A stretch of 35,414 nucleotides of DNA from a virus: positions 1-35,414 of the IMG/VR virus record IMGVR_UViG_3300017730_000036. One strand, given 5' to 3'. This document shows, in pieces, positions 15,917 to 24,386 of this stretch; position 1 is the stretch's first letter, and each line of letters starts with the position of its first letter. Below the pieces are notes generated by a model. The model did no database searches, was not told the DNA's origin, and worked only from the letters and a program-made list of their open reading frames with translations. The position numbers were made by a program, and so were the translations under genes.

Positions 15917-15921
15917 TAATA

Positions 15922-16131
15922 ATGCATAATAAAAATACAACAATCGATAAAGTAGCTTTAGAATTATTTAATAAACATTTTGGTGAATTAAATAAAACTC
16001 AACAGCAAGCTTGTAATCAAGAAATGGTAAATAATCCAAAATGGTTAGCTCCTTTCTGGAAAAAACTCGGTTATAAAAGTGAAACGGATAAACTCTGTGA
16101 AGAATTAGGAATTTTTAATTATAAAAATTAA
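15922..16131 (+). CDS. Small unknown early-type protein, 69 residues
   Basis: Not recognised. A soluble, helical protein with VALELFNKHFGELNKTQQ, a tryptophan pair in NNPKWLAPFWKKLGYK, and a KLCEELGIF tail. It starts six bases after conserved leader copy 1, so it is the first gene of that transcript. By analogy with other phages, first genes behind strong repeated promoters are often host-takeover proteins; this is inference only. Confidence 0.75.
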   Translation: MHNKNTTIDKVALELFNKHFGELNKTQQQACNQEMVNNPKWLAPFWKKLGYKSETDKLCEELGIFNYKN

Positions 16132-16136
16132 ATAAA

Positions 16137-16286
16137 ATGGAAAATTACTTAGACAATTACTTTGGTGGAAATCCAGTAAAAAAAATAAACAAAATATGCG
16201 ATGAAATGATTAACCATGCAAATAAAGCGGGCACAGTAGTAAATTGCGGAGCATGTGAGAATAAAGGATGTAATGTTTGTAAATAA
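16137..16286 (+). CDS. Cysteine-motif micro-protein, 49 residues
   Basis: ATG at 16137 is five bases after the previous stop in an AATAAAATGG context typical of this genome. The product begins MENYLDNYFGGNPVKK and ends with a tight cysteine cluster CGACENKGCNVCK, plus an earlier single cysteine at residue 21. The cluster C-G-x-C-x3-G-C-x(1,2)-C is also present in the acidic protein at 3719-5146 (CGKCGTDGCVC). A small zinc-binding knuckle is likely. Function is unknown. Confidence 0.7.
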   Translation: MENYLDNYFGGNPVKKINKICDEMINHANKAGTVVNCGACENKGCNVCK

Positions 16287-16328
16287 ACAAATCAACAATA
16301 AATCATATAATAATTAAACAAAAAATAA

Positions 16329-17288
16329 ATGCAAGCAGTTCAACAACTATTCACAGAAAAATACAGACCTAGTAACCTATCAGAACTTATTTTACCAGAA
16401 AGAGTTATGACCAAATTCAAAGATGGCTTAGTTCAAAACGTTTTATTAGCTGGTTCTCCAGGTACTGGTAAAACTTCTACTGCAAAGGCTATTGTTAATC
16501 AATTCAATATGCCATATCTTTATATTAACGCATCAACCGATACATCAGTAGATGTTATTAGAACAAGAATTACAGATTTTTGTTCAACTGTTTCAATCAT
16601 GGATGGACCAAGTTCTATGAAGGTTGTAATACTTGATGAGGTAGATGGTGTTAGTGATCAGTTTTTTAAAGCATTGCGTGCGACTATGGAAACATTCGCA
16701 TCAAATAGTAGATTTATAGCCACTTGTAATTACATTAATAAATTACCAGATCCTATACTTTCAAGATTTGAAGTAATTAACTTTGACTTTGACAAAGAAG
16801 AAGAGGCTGAATTAACTAAAAAATACATGAGAAGAGTTTATGAGATTTGCACAAAAGAAGAAATGTCAATCGATAAAGCTGCTCTACTTGAATTTGTAAG
16901 AAGAAATTTTCCAGATTTAAGAAGTACATTAAATAAGTTACAAGGATTTAAGGCACAAGGAACTACAGAAATTAAAGTAGACGATGTTAAGAGATTTAAT
17001 TCAGTCTATAAAGATGTATTTGAATTAATATTTAATGAAACAAATCCTGTTAGTAACTATAAAATACTAGTAAGCAATTATTCTAATAGAGTAGATGATG
17101 TGTTACAAAGCTTAGGTGAAGACTTCATCGAATACATTCAACAGGAAAAGGCACAAAGTGCAAATCACATTCCTGAAATTGTAGTAGAAGTAGCAAAGCA
17201 CCAGGCACAAAGGTTACATGTTATTGATCCTGTTATTACAATGCTTTCACTTGTGTATAAGATACAAGAAATAATTAGAAAAAATTAA
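16329..17288 (+). CDS. 44: gp44-like sliding-clamp loader, large AAA+ subunit
   Basis: Loads the replication clamp at primer ends, as a complex with gp62. Motifs are intact: EKYRPSNLSELILPE at the N-terminus, Walker A GSPGTGKTS (42-50), Walker B VVILDEVDG (99-107), sensor-1 region FIATCNY near 134, and the SRFE arginine-finger box near 144. Length of 319 residues equals T4 gp44. RNase H follows after three bases. TCATATAATAATT about 25 bases before the start may be its promoter. Confidence 0.94.
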   Translation: MQAVQQLFTEKYRPSNLSELILPERVMTKFKDGLVQNVLLAGSPGTGKTSTAKAIVNQFNMPYLYINASTDTSVDVIRTRITDFCSTVSIMDGPSSMKVVILDEVDGVSDQFFKALRATMETFASNSRFIATCNYINKLPDPILSRFEVINFDFDKEEEAELTKKYMRRVYEICTKEEMSIDKAALLEFVRRNFPDLRSTLNKLQGFKAQGTTEIKVDDVKRFNSVYKDVFELIFNETNPVSNYKILVSNYSNRVDDVLQSLGEDFIEYIQQEKAQSANHIPEIVVEVAKHQAQRLHVIDPVITMLSLVYKIQEIIRKN

Positions 17289-17291
17289 ATT

Positions 17292-18527
17292 ATGATGAGA
17301 AAAGGCGGACATACATTACTTATTGACGGTAACTATTTTTTACATAGTCGCCTCTTTGTTTTGCCAAGACCAAAGAATGGTGTAATGTTAGAAGATGAAG
17401 CATCACGTGCTTCACTAATGAGAAAACTTGCAATTGATCTTGCATCAGAAGTAAGAAAAATGCGTGGCTTCATAGATAAAGTTGTTGTTGCAGTAGATGC
17501 AAGAAGCTGGCGTAAAGACTTGTTTCCAACTGCAGAATATAAAGGCACAAGAAAAGCAGATAGTTCTATAGACTGGAATGCAGTATATAATGTCTATGAA
17601 GAGTTCCAAAACATCTTACAAAAACATGGCGTAGTTGTACATAAAATAGAAGGTGCAGAAGCAGACGATGTATTATTTGGCTGGTCAACCCTACTTATTA
17701 ATAAAGGTCGTAATTCTATCATATGGACTGGCGATAAAGATCTTATTCAGCTTGTTAACTATTCAAAGGCTAATGATTCTTATTCCCTGTGGTATTCCCC
17801 AGTACAGAAAAGTCTATATTGTTTCAAGGATTTTATTAATGTCTTAGACACATCTGAAACAACTAACACAGATGACTTATTATTTAATCTATCTACATAC
17901 TCAGGTGTTAGAGAAGAATATAAAATTGCAATTAAAGATTGGATTCAATCTAATAAAGTTAAATTAACAGAAGTTAATTGCGACGAATTTATGTTTAATA
18001 AGCTATTGATTGGCGATAAGTCAGATAATATCCCATCAGTTGTGTTATGGCAGAAAGAAATGAAAGGCGGCAAACTTAGAACATATTCAATTACAGACAA
18101 ACTTGCAGATAAAATATTTCAACAATACAATAAAGAAAATAGTCAATTCGTTATCGATCAATTGTTTAATAAAGATGAAATAGAAAAACTTGCAGATGTA
18201 GTTTATAGAGTTATAGGTAAATCATCAATTGCACAAATTAAAAATAACATCTCACAGAATATGAGTCTAATGATGTTGCATACTAAAGTTATTCCAGATG
18301 CAATTCAAAATGAAATATATTCAAGTGTAGAATCAGAATTAAAAGTATTAGAAGGTACAGATCTTTCTCAATTGACTAATAAAGAAAAAATCTTAGAAGG
18401 TACAGGTTGGCTAAAGGTTAGTCAAACGCCAAAGCAATATGATGCATTTTCTAATATTCCTACTGAAACAAAACAACCAAAGAAGTTAAAACTAGTAGGA
18501 AAAAAGACAAACAAAAAATTATTTTAA
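17292..18527 (+). CDS. rnh: RNase H / FEN1-family 5'-3' exonuclease
   Basis: Removes RNA primers from lagging-strand fragments. Acidic active-site motifs appear in order: LLIDGNYF (D12), VAVDARSWRKDLFP near 67-79, the EGAEADDVL box near 119-127, WTGDKDLIQLV near 145-155, and the second-metal/H2TH region IGDKSDNIPS near 240. At 411 residues it is about 100 longer than T4 RNase H (305), with an extra segment between the GDKD and GDKSDN motifs and a longer C-terminus ending KKTNKKLF. That basic C-terminus could carry a partner-binding peptide. The start is ATGATG, so M1 or M2 may be used. Confidence 0.9.
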   Translation: MMRKGGHTLLIDGNYFLHSRLFVLPRPKNGVMLEDEASRASLMRKLAIDLASEVRKMRGFIDKVVVAVDARSWRKDLFPTAEYKGTRKADSSIDWNAVYNVYEEFQNILQKHGVVVHKIEGAEADDVLFGWSTLLINKGRNSIIWTGDKDLIQLVNYSKANDSYSLWYSPVQKSLYCFKDFINVLDTSETTNTDDLLFNLSTYSGVREEYKIAIKDWIQSNKVKLTEVNCDEFMFNKLLIGDKSDNIPSVVLWQKEMKGGKLRTYSITDKLADKIFQQYNKENSQFVIDQLFNKDEIEKLADVVYRVIGKSSIAQIKNNISQNMSLMMLHTKVIPDAIQNEIYSSVESELKVLEGTDLSQLTNKEKILEGTGWLKVSQTPKQYDAFSNIPTETKQPKKLKLVGKKTNKKLF

Positions 18528-18528
18528 T

Positions 18529-18954
18529 ATGTTAGATGAAACGAAACTTTTTGACTTTGTAAAAATCATGTTTACAAAGAGAGATAGCTATGCAAATGTA
18601 AAAGAATCCTCTAAAAAAAGACATCACTTTATGATTAATCGTTTTATGTCAATTAAGTTTCCAGCAAATGCACAATTATTTAATTTTAATGGTATTAATG
18701 GAAGTAAGGTAATTGATTCTTGGCAAATGGTTGCAAGTCGTTTTAATAAAGTACCAGGTTGGATATATACTAGAACAAAGAGTTCTAATAAAAACGTTAA
18801 AGAAAAATATCAGCCATCTGATGAAGCTTTAAGATTTTATATGGAAAAAAACGAAATTGGTAAGAGAGAAATAGAAGAACTAAAAGAGTTTAATAAAGAA
18901 CAATTTTACTCAGATCTTAAGCAATTAGAAAATCAAATAAAAGTTTATGCCTAA
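18529..18954 (+). CDS. Possible gp62-like clamp loader small subunit
   Basis: A 141-residue protein. HHFMINRFMSIKFPANAQL with a following KVIDSWQMVASRFNKVPGW block (residues about 31-75) resembles the YxxFMVNxxLSxFP...YLxxxxxxxKR core of gp62 in T4-like phages, and DEALRFYMEKNEI looks like its C-terminal helix. T4 gp62 is 187 residues, so this would be short. Position, one base after RNase H and one gene after gp44, supports a clamp-loader role. The call relies on weak similarity and context. Confidence 0.5.
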   Translation: MLDETKLFDFVKIMFTKRDSYANVKESSKKRHHFMINRFMSIKFPANAQLFNFNGINGSKVIDSWQMVASRFNKVPGWIYTRTKSSNKNVKEKYQPSDEALRFYMEKNEIGKREIEELKEFNKEQFYSDLKQLENQIKVYA

Positions 18955-19588
18955 AGTCTATTTATTTCCAGAAGTAATTTCGGTCACTTTATATAAATAT
19001 AATTCAATAGATGGAAGATTATATACTATAATATGTAATGAATGCCAAGTTAAGCAACATAAAAATACTATTCTAGTAAAAAAAACAGACATTAATATAC
19101 TATTAAATAAGTATTTTAAAAAAGAAATAGATAAAATTCATTTAATTCCTGAATCAACATTACATAAAGAAGCAAATACTGTTTATTTTCTTAAAAAAAT
19201 AATGGATGAAATGCCTAACTTGAGATGGTTTCAAATTTCATATTCTAAAAATAGCAAATTCTCTAGATTAAATGTTAATACAGAAACTAATGAAAAAACT
19301 CTAAGTTTTGTTTTTAAAACTATTAGAGGTAGTTATAGAACTTTTGATTTTTTTAAGGAAAAAGATATGGACTCTGTTAATTATGTTTTAAAAGAGGTTG
19401 GGTGTATAAAAAGCCTCAATTATTCTTTAGTTAAATTAAAGGCATTAACGGATAGACTTGAAAAACTCAGTATAACTGATGATCAGAATGTTAAAAACGT
19501 TTGCGACAGGATGTTAAAGGAATTTGATTATTGGTATGAAGATAATCCCGAGGCGTTAATAATTACTGACTATTTGGAAGATATATAG
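18947..19588 (+). CDS. Unknown protein, 213 residues
   Basis: Not recognised. It overlaps the preceding gene by eight bases and so is probably co-translated with the clamp-loader genes. It is rich in Lys, Asn and Tyr, with a beta-strand-like first half (VISVTLYKYNSIDGRLYTII), a single CNEC motif near residues 30-33, and a helical, acidic C-terminus (EFDYWYEDNPEALIITDYLE). No catalytic signature is visible. A replication-linked accessory role is suggested only by position. Confidence 0.75.
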   Translation: MPKVYLFPEVISVTLYKYNSIDGRLYTIICNECQVKQHKNTILVKKTDINILLNKYFKKEIDKIHLIPESTLHKEANTVYFLKKIMDEMPNLRWFQISYSKNSKFSRLNVNTETNEKTLSFVFKTIRGSYRTFDFFKEKDMDSVNYVLKEVGCIKSLNYSLVKLKALTDRLEKLSITDDQNVKNVCDRMLKEFDYWYEDNPEALIITDYLEDI

Positions 19589-19607
19589 CAAAAAGAAGCC
19601 TTGCTAT

Positions 19608-19861
19608 ATGGAAAATAAAAAATCTTATTTAGAAAAGATATTAATGGATGTCGATGGTCAACCATCTTCAAAAAGACTTATTACACTAATATCTTTCGTT
19701 TTAATTTCAGCTGCATTTATTGTAACATTTTCGTTGAAATTCCATTAAAGGAATATATGTTTGAGGGTATGTTATGGTTAGCAGGTGCTGGTTTAGGTTT
19801 TACTACTGTTGAAAAGTTTAGTAGAAAGACTGGAGTTTCTGGCGATGAGGAGCAATTTTAA
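19608..19861 (+). pseudogene. Frameshifted two-helix membrane protein (holin-like)
   Basis: ATG at 19608 opens a 46-residue frame with QPSSKRLITLIS and one membrane helix (VLISAAFIVTF), stopping at 19748. The -1 frame continues without a break into EIPLKEYMFEGMLWLAGAGL and VEKFSRKTG, a second membrane helix and basic tail, stopping at 19861. Adding one T to the TTTT run at 19728-19731 would join them into one 84-residue protein with two membrane helices. That architecture is common among small phage and Bacteroidota membrane proteins, some of them holins. No canonical slippery heptamer is seen, so a real lesion or a homopolymer sequencing error is likelier than programmed frameshifting. A short second gene from ATG 19757 (34 residues) is another option. 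Confidence 0.65.
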
Positions 19862-19879
19862 AAATCAGATAAATAATAT

Positions 19880-21838
19880 ATGGTTACAGACTACATAGCA
19901 ACTGAGGTTGGAGATAAAATAATAGCTAAACTAGTAGATCCTTATTTAAAAGTTGAAAAAGTTTTAGGTTGGAATATAAAAGCCGGCTTTTCTAATGAAT
20001 TTACAGTAGGAAAATTAACGTTTACTAATGGGAGTGATACAGTTACAGGTATTGGCACTAATTTAGACCTAAATAATGGAGATATTGTTCTTGCTGGAGG
20101 ATATGAATTTGTAGTCGATAATACACCTGATGCTGAAACTTTAGTTTTGCAAACACCTTCAAATGTAGATTTAAACAATGTTACATTTTATGTAAAGACA
20201 AATCAATGGAACTACTTTAGTTACGAATATAGATGGAGTCAAAATAATAAACCAGATGCAGGCGAACTTACACAATGGCATCCATTAACTAGTGGAACTT
20301 TAGTAGGTGAACTATTATCAATAAACTTTGATCCAAATCTTCCACTATGGTTAGAAATTAGAGCAACTGTTGAAGACATACAACCATTACATGAATTATC
20401 TTTATTAAGTATTACATACACTATTCAATACGAAGACGGAACTATTGAAGAATGTCCACAAACTTGTATAGACTGTGAGCCTTTTGAATTAGATGGTTGT
20501 GCAAATATTATAGTAGAGTGTGATGCTGCTAATTTATATCAACCATATGCTTTACAAAAGCCAACACATCTTTACAAAAGCCTTTCTAATTTAGCAAACA
20601 CAATAGTAGGCCACAACATTACTTATTATAGAGTAGAACCAAATGTAAGAAGTAAAGATGTTATTTTAAAAGAGTATTCGCTATACGATGTTATTGAAAA
20701 GGAAAGCATTAAAGTAATGGTACCTGATAATGAATTCCCAACAGAACAAAATACATTTGATATTTTTGGAATGGGATTTGAAGACTTTGAAATTCATATA
20801 GTTGGTGAAGAGTTTAGAAAACATTTTGGAGAAAATAAAAGTCCACGTAGTAGAGATTATTTATATTTTCCTTTCAACAATAGAATGTATGAGGTTAATT
20901 CAGTTGCATTAGCAGATGAATTTAATAGAGAGCTTACATATTTTAAAGTAATGTTGAAAAAATATGAAAACAGAACTTCAACAAATAAAGAAGGATTTGA
21001 AGAAGATCTTACTGATTTAGTAAAAGGAGTTGAAGAAGTATTTGGAGAAGAAATTAAAGAAGAATTTGACAAAGTTACAAAACCTCTCCAATATCAAACT
21101 ACTCATCATAGAGCACAAGATGGTGTTAGAAAATTTGTACATAAAGATCTCACATTAAACGATATTAATTTAAAAAACAGATGGACTGTTATTACAAGAA
21201 ACTATTATGACTTATCAACTGTATTAAGTGATGAGTTTCAGGCACCGGCTGTTGTGTATGAAGCAATGTCAACTTTAAAAGCAAATGAAAATAGAGCATT
21301 TACATTTTGGTTTAATCCTACAAAAACATTTGATTTAGCAAAAGATACTTATTATGATATAATAGACGGTACTAATATTTTAGATAAGGGTTTAATAATT
21401 CAGATCAGTAGTATGAATATTAAGGTAATTATTAATCAACAAGAATATATTTTTGATCATAGTACAATATTTAGTCACACTACTTGGTACGGAATGGTAG
21501 TTAATGTTAGCAATACGTATGGAGAAGTAAGTACGTTTATGTATAAGTTAGATGATCAGGCAAATTATACAGATCCTACTGGTCAAAATGAATTAGAACT
21601 TGCACATTCAGGTCATTTAGAATCTTTATCTCCTCATACATGGGAAACTGATGTTAATTGGAGTCTTAGAGGAAGTGAGTTTAATTTAACTAATATTAGA
21701 ATGTTTGATAAAACTATCGAAGATGAACAACACGAGAATGTGTTACATCAATATGTTGTAAGAGATAGTCAACATGCTATTATTATAGATAATGCAATAC
21801 CTTCTTTACAAATTCAAAAAGTAGGCACTAATAAATAA
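19880..21838 (+). CDS. 14: Neck protein with gp14-like core and added lectin-like C-terminal domain
   Basis: A 652-residue virion protein with three parts. Residues about 1-215 are beta-rich: a GKLTFTNGSDTVTGIGT repeat-type strand pair, then a cluster of five cysteines (CPQTCIDCEPFELDGC). Residues about 220-365 match the gp14 neck family of marine T4-like phages: QPYALQKPTHLYKSL, ITYYRVEPN, FGMGFEDFEIHIVGEEF, DYLYFPFNNRMYEVNSV and YFKVMLKKYENRT. Residues about 430-652 resemble a laminin-G/concanavalin-type beta sandwich (AFTFWFNPTKTFD, TTWYGMVVNVSN, LTNIRMFDKTIEDEQ). T4 gp14 is only 256 residues, so both ends are additions. Terminase genes follow, as 14 precedes 16-17 in T4 apart from 15. Confidence 0.7.
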   Translation: MVTDYIATEVGDKIIAKLVDPYLKVEKVLGWNIKAGFSNEFTVGKLTFTNGSDTVTGIGTNLDLNNGDIVLAGGYEFVVDNTPDAETLVLQTPSNVDLNNVTFYVKTNQWNYFSYEYRWSQNNKPDAGELTQWHPLTSGTLVGELLSINFDPNLPLWLEIRATVEDIQPLHELSLLSITYTIQYEDGTIEECPQTCIDCEPFELDGCANIIVECDAANLYQPYALQKPTHLYKSLSNLANTIVGHNITYYRVEPNVRSKDVILKEYSLYDVIEKESIKVMVPDNEFPTEQNTFDIFGMGFEDFEIHIVGEEFRKHFGENKSPRSRDYLYFPFNNRMYEVNSVALADEFNRELTYFKVMLKKYENRTSTNKEGFEEDLTDLVKGVEEVFGEEIKEEFDKVTKPLQYQTTHHRAQDGVRKFVHKDLTLNDINLKNRWTVITRNYYDLSTVLSDEFQAPAVVYEAMSTLKANENRAFTFWFNPTKTFDLAKDTYYDIIDGTNILDKGLIIQISSMNIKVIINQQEYIFDHSTIFSHTTWYGMVVNVSNTYGEVSTFMYKLDDQANYTDPTGQNELELAHSGHLESLSPHTWETDVNWSLRGSEFNLTNIRMFDKTIEDEQHENVLHQYVVRDSQHAIIIDNAIPSLQIQKVGTNK

Positions 21839-21840
21839 TC

Positions 21841-21850
21841 GAATATATAG
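21841..21850 (+). promoter_or_regulatory. Candidate late promoter element, GAATATATAG
   Basis: It lies 28 bases before the small terminase ATG. The extended GAATATATAGATTATAAAAC closely resembles those at 12881 and 24346. Confidence 0.55.
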
Positions 21851-21868
21851 ATTATAAAACTATAGATA

Positions 21869-22519
21869 ATGTCAGAGAAAAAGAAAACAATTTCAGAACA
21901 GGCCGACGAGATTAAAAAAGAGTTAGAAGATCTTTTAGGCCCAGATGAAAAAATAGACGTAGAGCAAGATCCAGGCGATTTACCAGTTCCTAAATTTCAT
22001 AATGCAACTCCAGCAATTAATTATGGAGATATGAAAGCAGGCGCTGAAAAGCAAGCCAAAAAGACTATCACAAGTCTTATGCAATTTTATCTAGAAGCTG
22101 ACATTATTGAAAAGGATGAATATTTAATGGCTAAAAAGAGAATGGACGAAATGACAATGAGTTCATTGGTCTATCAACTTAAAGCAGGTGAGAGAGCCCT
22201 AACGACATTATTAGAAACTATAGAGGGTGGAGAACTTGCACCAAGAATGTTCGAGGTACTTGCAACATTGCAAAAATCAATGTTAGATATTATTAAAAGT
22301 CAGACAATGTATTTAATGGCAACTGAAGAAAGTACAAAGAGAATTGCAAGAGACATTGAACTTTATAAGAAGAGAGAAAATGACGATGAACTTAATAGAG
22401 TCGGAGGTAATAACTCAAGTGCAAATATACAAAGAGGCACAAAAGATTTAATGAACCAAATCCAGGCTGGAATTCAACAAGCCGATATAGAAGACGCAGA
22501 GACAGAAGACAATGAGTGA
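21869..22519 (+). CDS. 16: gp16-like terminase small subunit
   Basis: Regulates the packaging motor and helps recognise phage DNA. A 216-residue, mostly helical protein with an acidic N-terminus, a central helical pair (MQFYLEADIIEKDEYLMAKKRMDEM type), and the block PRMFEVLATLQKSMLDIIKSQ near residues 125-145, typical of gp16 oligomerisation helices. The C-terminus is acidic. T4 gp16 is 164 residues. It overlaps the large subunit gene by eight bases (ATGAGTGA), so the two subunits are translationally coupled. The family assignment is by helical pattern and the secure neighbour. Confidence 0.85.
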   Translation: MSEKKKTISEQADEIKKELEDLLGPDEKIDVEQDPGDLPVPKFHNATPAINYGDMKAGAEKQAKKTITSLMQFYLEADIIEKDEYLMAKKRMDEMTMSSLVYQLKAGERALTTLLETIEGGELAPRMFEVLATLQKSMLDIIKSQTMYLMATEESTKRIARDIELYKKRENDDELNRVGGNNSSANIQRGTKDLMNQIQAGIQQADIEDAETEDNE

Positions 22520-24326
22520 TAATTTTTGGATACCGAAAGAAACGGAACAGGCAAGTAGTGACCGATTAGTGTGGTCAACTAAAAAGATTCAAGATCTTGA
22601 GGTTGCTATGGATCAAGGTTATAAGCCTCAGGTTAAAATGCCGTTTTATGAAGGTAGACAATTTTTAAGAAGAGGAAATATTGTTTTTGAATATACTGAT
22701 GAGGAAATTCAAGAACTTGCAAGGTGTGCTGCAGATATTGTTTATTTTGCAGAGAAATATGCAGTTGTTCTTACTGATGAGGGAATTCAACAGGTAAAAT
22801 TGAGAGACTATCAAAAGGATATGTTGAGAGCCTTTCAAGAAAATAGATTTAATATATGTCTTGCAAGTAGACAAATGGGTAAGACTGTTATGGCATCTAT
22901 ATTTAATGCTTGGTTTTTAACTTTTTCTACAGATAAAAATACATTATTACTTGCAAATAAATCAGATACTACAAAAGAAATTATAGATAAAGCAAAGGTT
23001 GTTATAGAAAACTTACCTTTCTTTATGAAGCCAGGAATTACAAAGTATGATGTAATGAATGTAAAGTGTGATAATGGAAGTAGACTTGTAGGACAGAGTA
23101 CGACTGCAAAGGCAGGTATTGGTTTTACAATTCACCTCTTGTTCTTGGATGAGTTTGCCCACATTCACCCTTCAATAGTTGATACTTTTTACGAAAACGT
23201 TTATCCAACACTTTCAGCGTCTAAGGTTTCAAGGATTATTATTACAAGTACACCAAATGGCTTTAACAAATTTTATAAGATTTATAGTGCAGCTGAACGA
23301 GGAGATAATGAGTATGCTCCTATGAGAATAGATTGGTGGCAACATCCAGACAGAGATGATGATTGGTATAAGAGAGAACTTGGAAACTTAGGAAGTATAG
23401 AAGCATTTAATAGACAATATGGAAATGAGTTTGTTAGTTCGTCTAATTTGTTATTAGACCCAGGTTCTATGAAAAAACTAAGAAGTAAAATGAAAGACTA
23501 TGAATTCCATGAAATAGATGAGTTTGTAGATGCACAAATAGACACTAAAGGTTTTTTAAGCTGGCATCCTGGGTTTGACATTGAAACACTAGGAGATAGA
23601 GACAAATATTGGTTATTATCAGTTGACATTGCTGAAGGTAATGGAGGTGACTACTCGATCATTAATATATTTAGGGTCGATCCAATGACAAATAAGGAGA
23701 TAGACAATCTGGCAACACCTGGTGCAATGTATGACTTCTTTAAACTTAATCAGGTAGGCACGTTTAGATCTAATGAACATGTAATAGAAGATTTTGCAAA
23801 ATGTCTCTATATTATTAGTGTAGATCTTTTATATAGTGAAAACGTTAAGATGGTAATTGAATTTAATACTTATGGTTCTGTACTGCTTAAATATCTACAA
23901 ACAGTATTTCCAAGAAGAAATGATTTTGATGAGGAGATGGTGCTTAGATTTAAACATAGACATGATGCAAAAGGAGTTAAACATGGTATTAAAATAAAGA
24001 ATGATAATAAGCCAATCTTTTGCCAAAACTTTAAATCATTATATGAGATTAACAGAATGAATATAACTGAATTTGAAACTGCAAATGAAATAAGTCTTTT
24101 CGGTACATTGCCAAGTGGTAAATATGGTGCACAAATGGGACATGATGATCTTGCAATGTCAAGTATAATTGCAACAGAATATTTTAACACTACTGCATAT
24201 GCTGATTCGGTAGAAGAGCTGCTAGATATTATTGCCCCGGAAGTTCATGACTATATGGAAATGACTCTCTACAAGGATAGTCAAGAACAAGGAGACCTTA
24301 ACTTTGACATTTACGACTTATTATAG
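22512..24326 (+). CDS. 17: gp17 terminase large subunit (packaging ATPase and nuclease)
   Basis: Motor that cuts and pumps DNA into the prohead through the portal. The ATPase domain has Walker A SRQMGKT (119-125), Walker B LLFLDEFAHI near 209-218 and coupling motif TSTPNG near 247. The nuclease domain has its first Asp in LLSVDIAEGNGGDYS near 371, an acidic strand MVIEFNTYGS near 445, and the final GHDDLAMS motif near 540. Length of 604 residues equals T4 gp17 (610). All catalytic motifs appear intact. Confidence 0.96.
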   Translation: MSDNFWIPKETEQASSDRLVWSTKKIQDLEVAMDQGYKPQVKMPFYEGRQFLRRGNIVFEYTDEEIQELARCAADIVYFAEKYAVVLTDEGIQQVKLRDYQKDMLRAFQENRFNICLASRQMGKTVMASIFNAWFLTFSTDKNTLLLANKSDTTKEIIDKAKVVIENLPFFMKPGITKYDVMNVKCDNGSRLVGQSTTAKAGIGFTIHLLFLDEFAHIHPSIVDTFYENVYPTLSASKVSRIIITSTPNGFNKFYKIYSAAERGDNEYAPMRIDWWQHPDRDDDWYKRELGNLGSIEAFNRQYGNEFVSSSNLLLDPGSMKKLRSKMKDYEFHEIDEFVDAQIDTKGFLSWHPGFDIETLGDRDKYWLLSVDIAEGNGGDYSIINIFRVDPMTNKEIDNLATPGAMYDFFKLNQVGTFRSNEHVIEDFAKCLYIISVDLLYSENVKMVIEFNTYGSVLLKYLQTVFPRRNDFDEEMVLRFKHRHDAKGVKHGIKIKNDNKPIFCQNFKSLYEINRMNITEFETANEISLFGTLPSGKYGAQMGHDDLAMSSIIATEYFNTTAYADSVEELLDIIAPEVHDYMEMTLYKDSQEQGDLNFDIYDLL

Positions 24327-24345
24327 AATACTCTAGATTTAGGTA

Positions 24346-24355
24346 GATATATAGA
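24346..24355 (+). promoter_or_regulatory. Candidate late promoter element, GATATATAGA
   Basis: It lies 41 bases before the sheath ATG. The extended GATATATAGAATATAAAAAC is nearly the same as the element at 12881. Confidence 0.55.
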
Positions 24356-24386
24356 ATATAAAAACTAAAAAAAATAGATAAAAATT

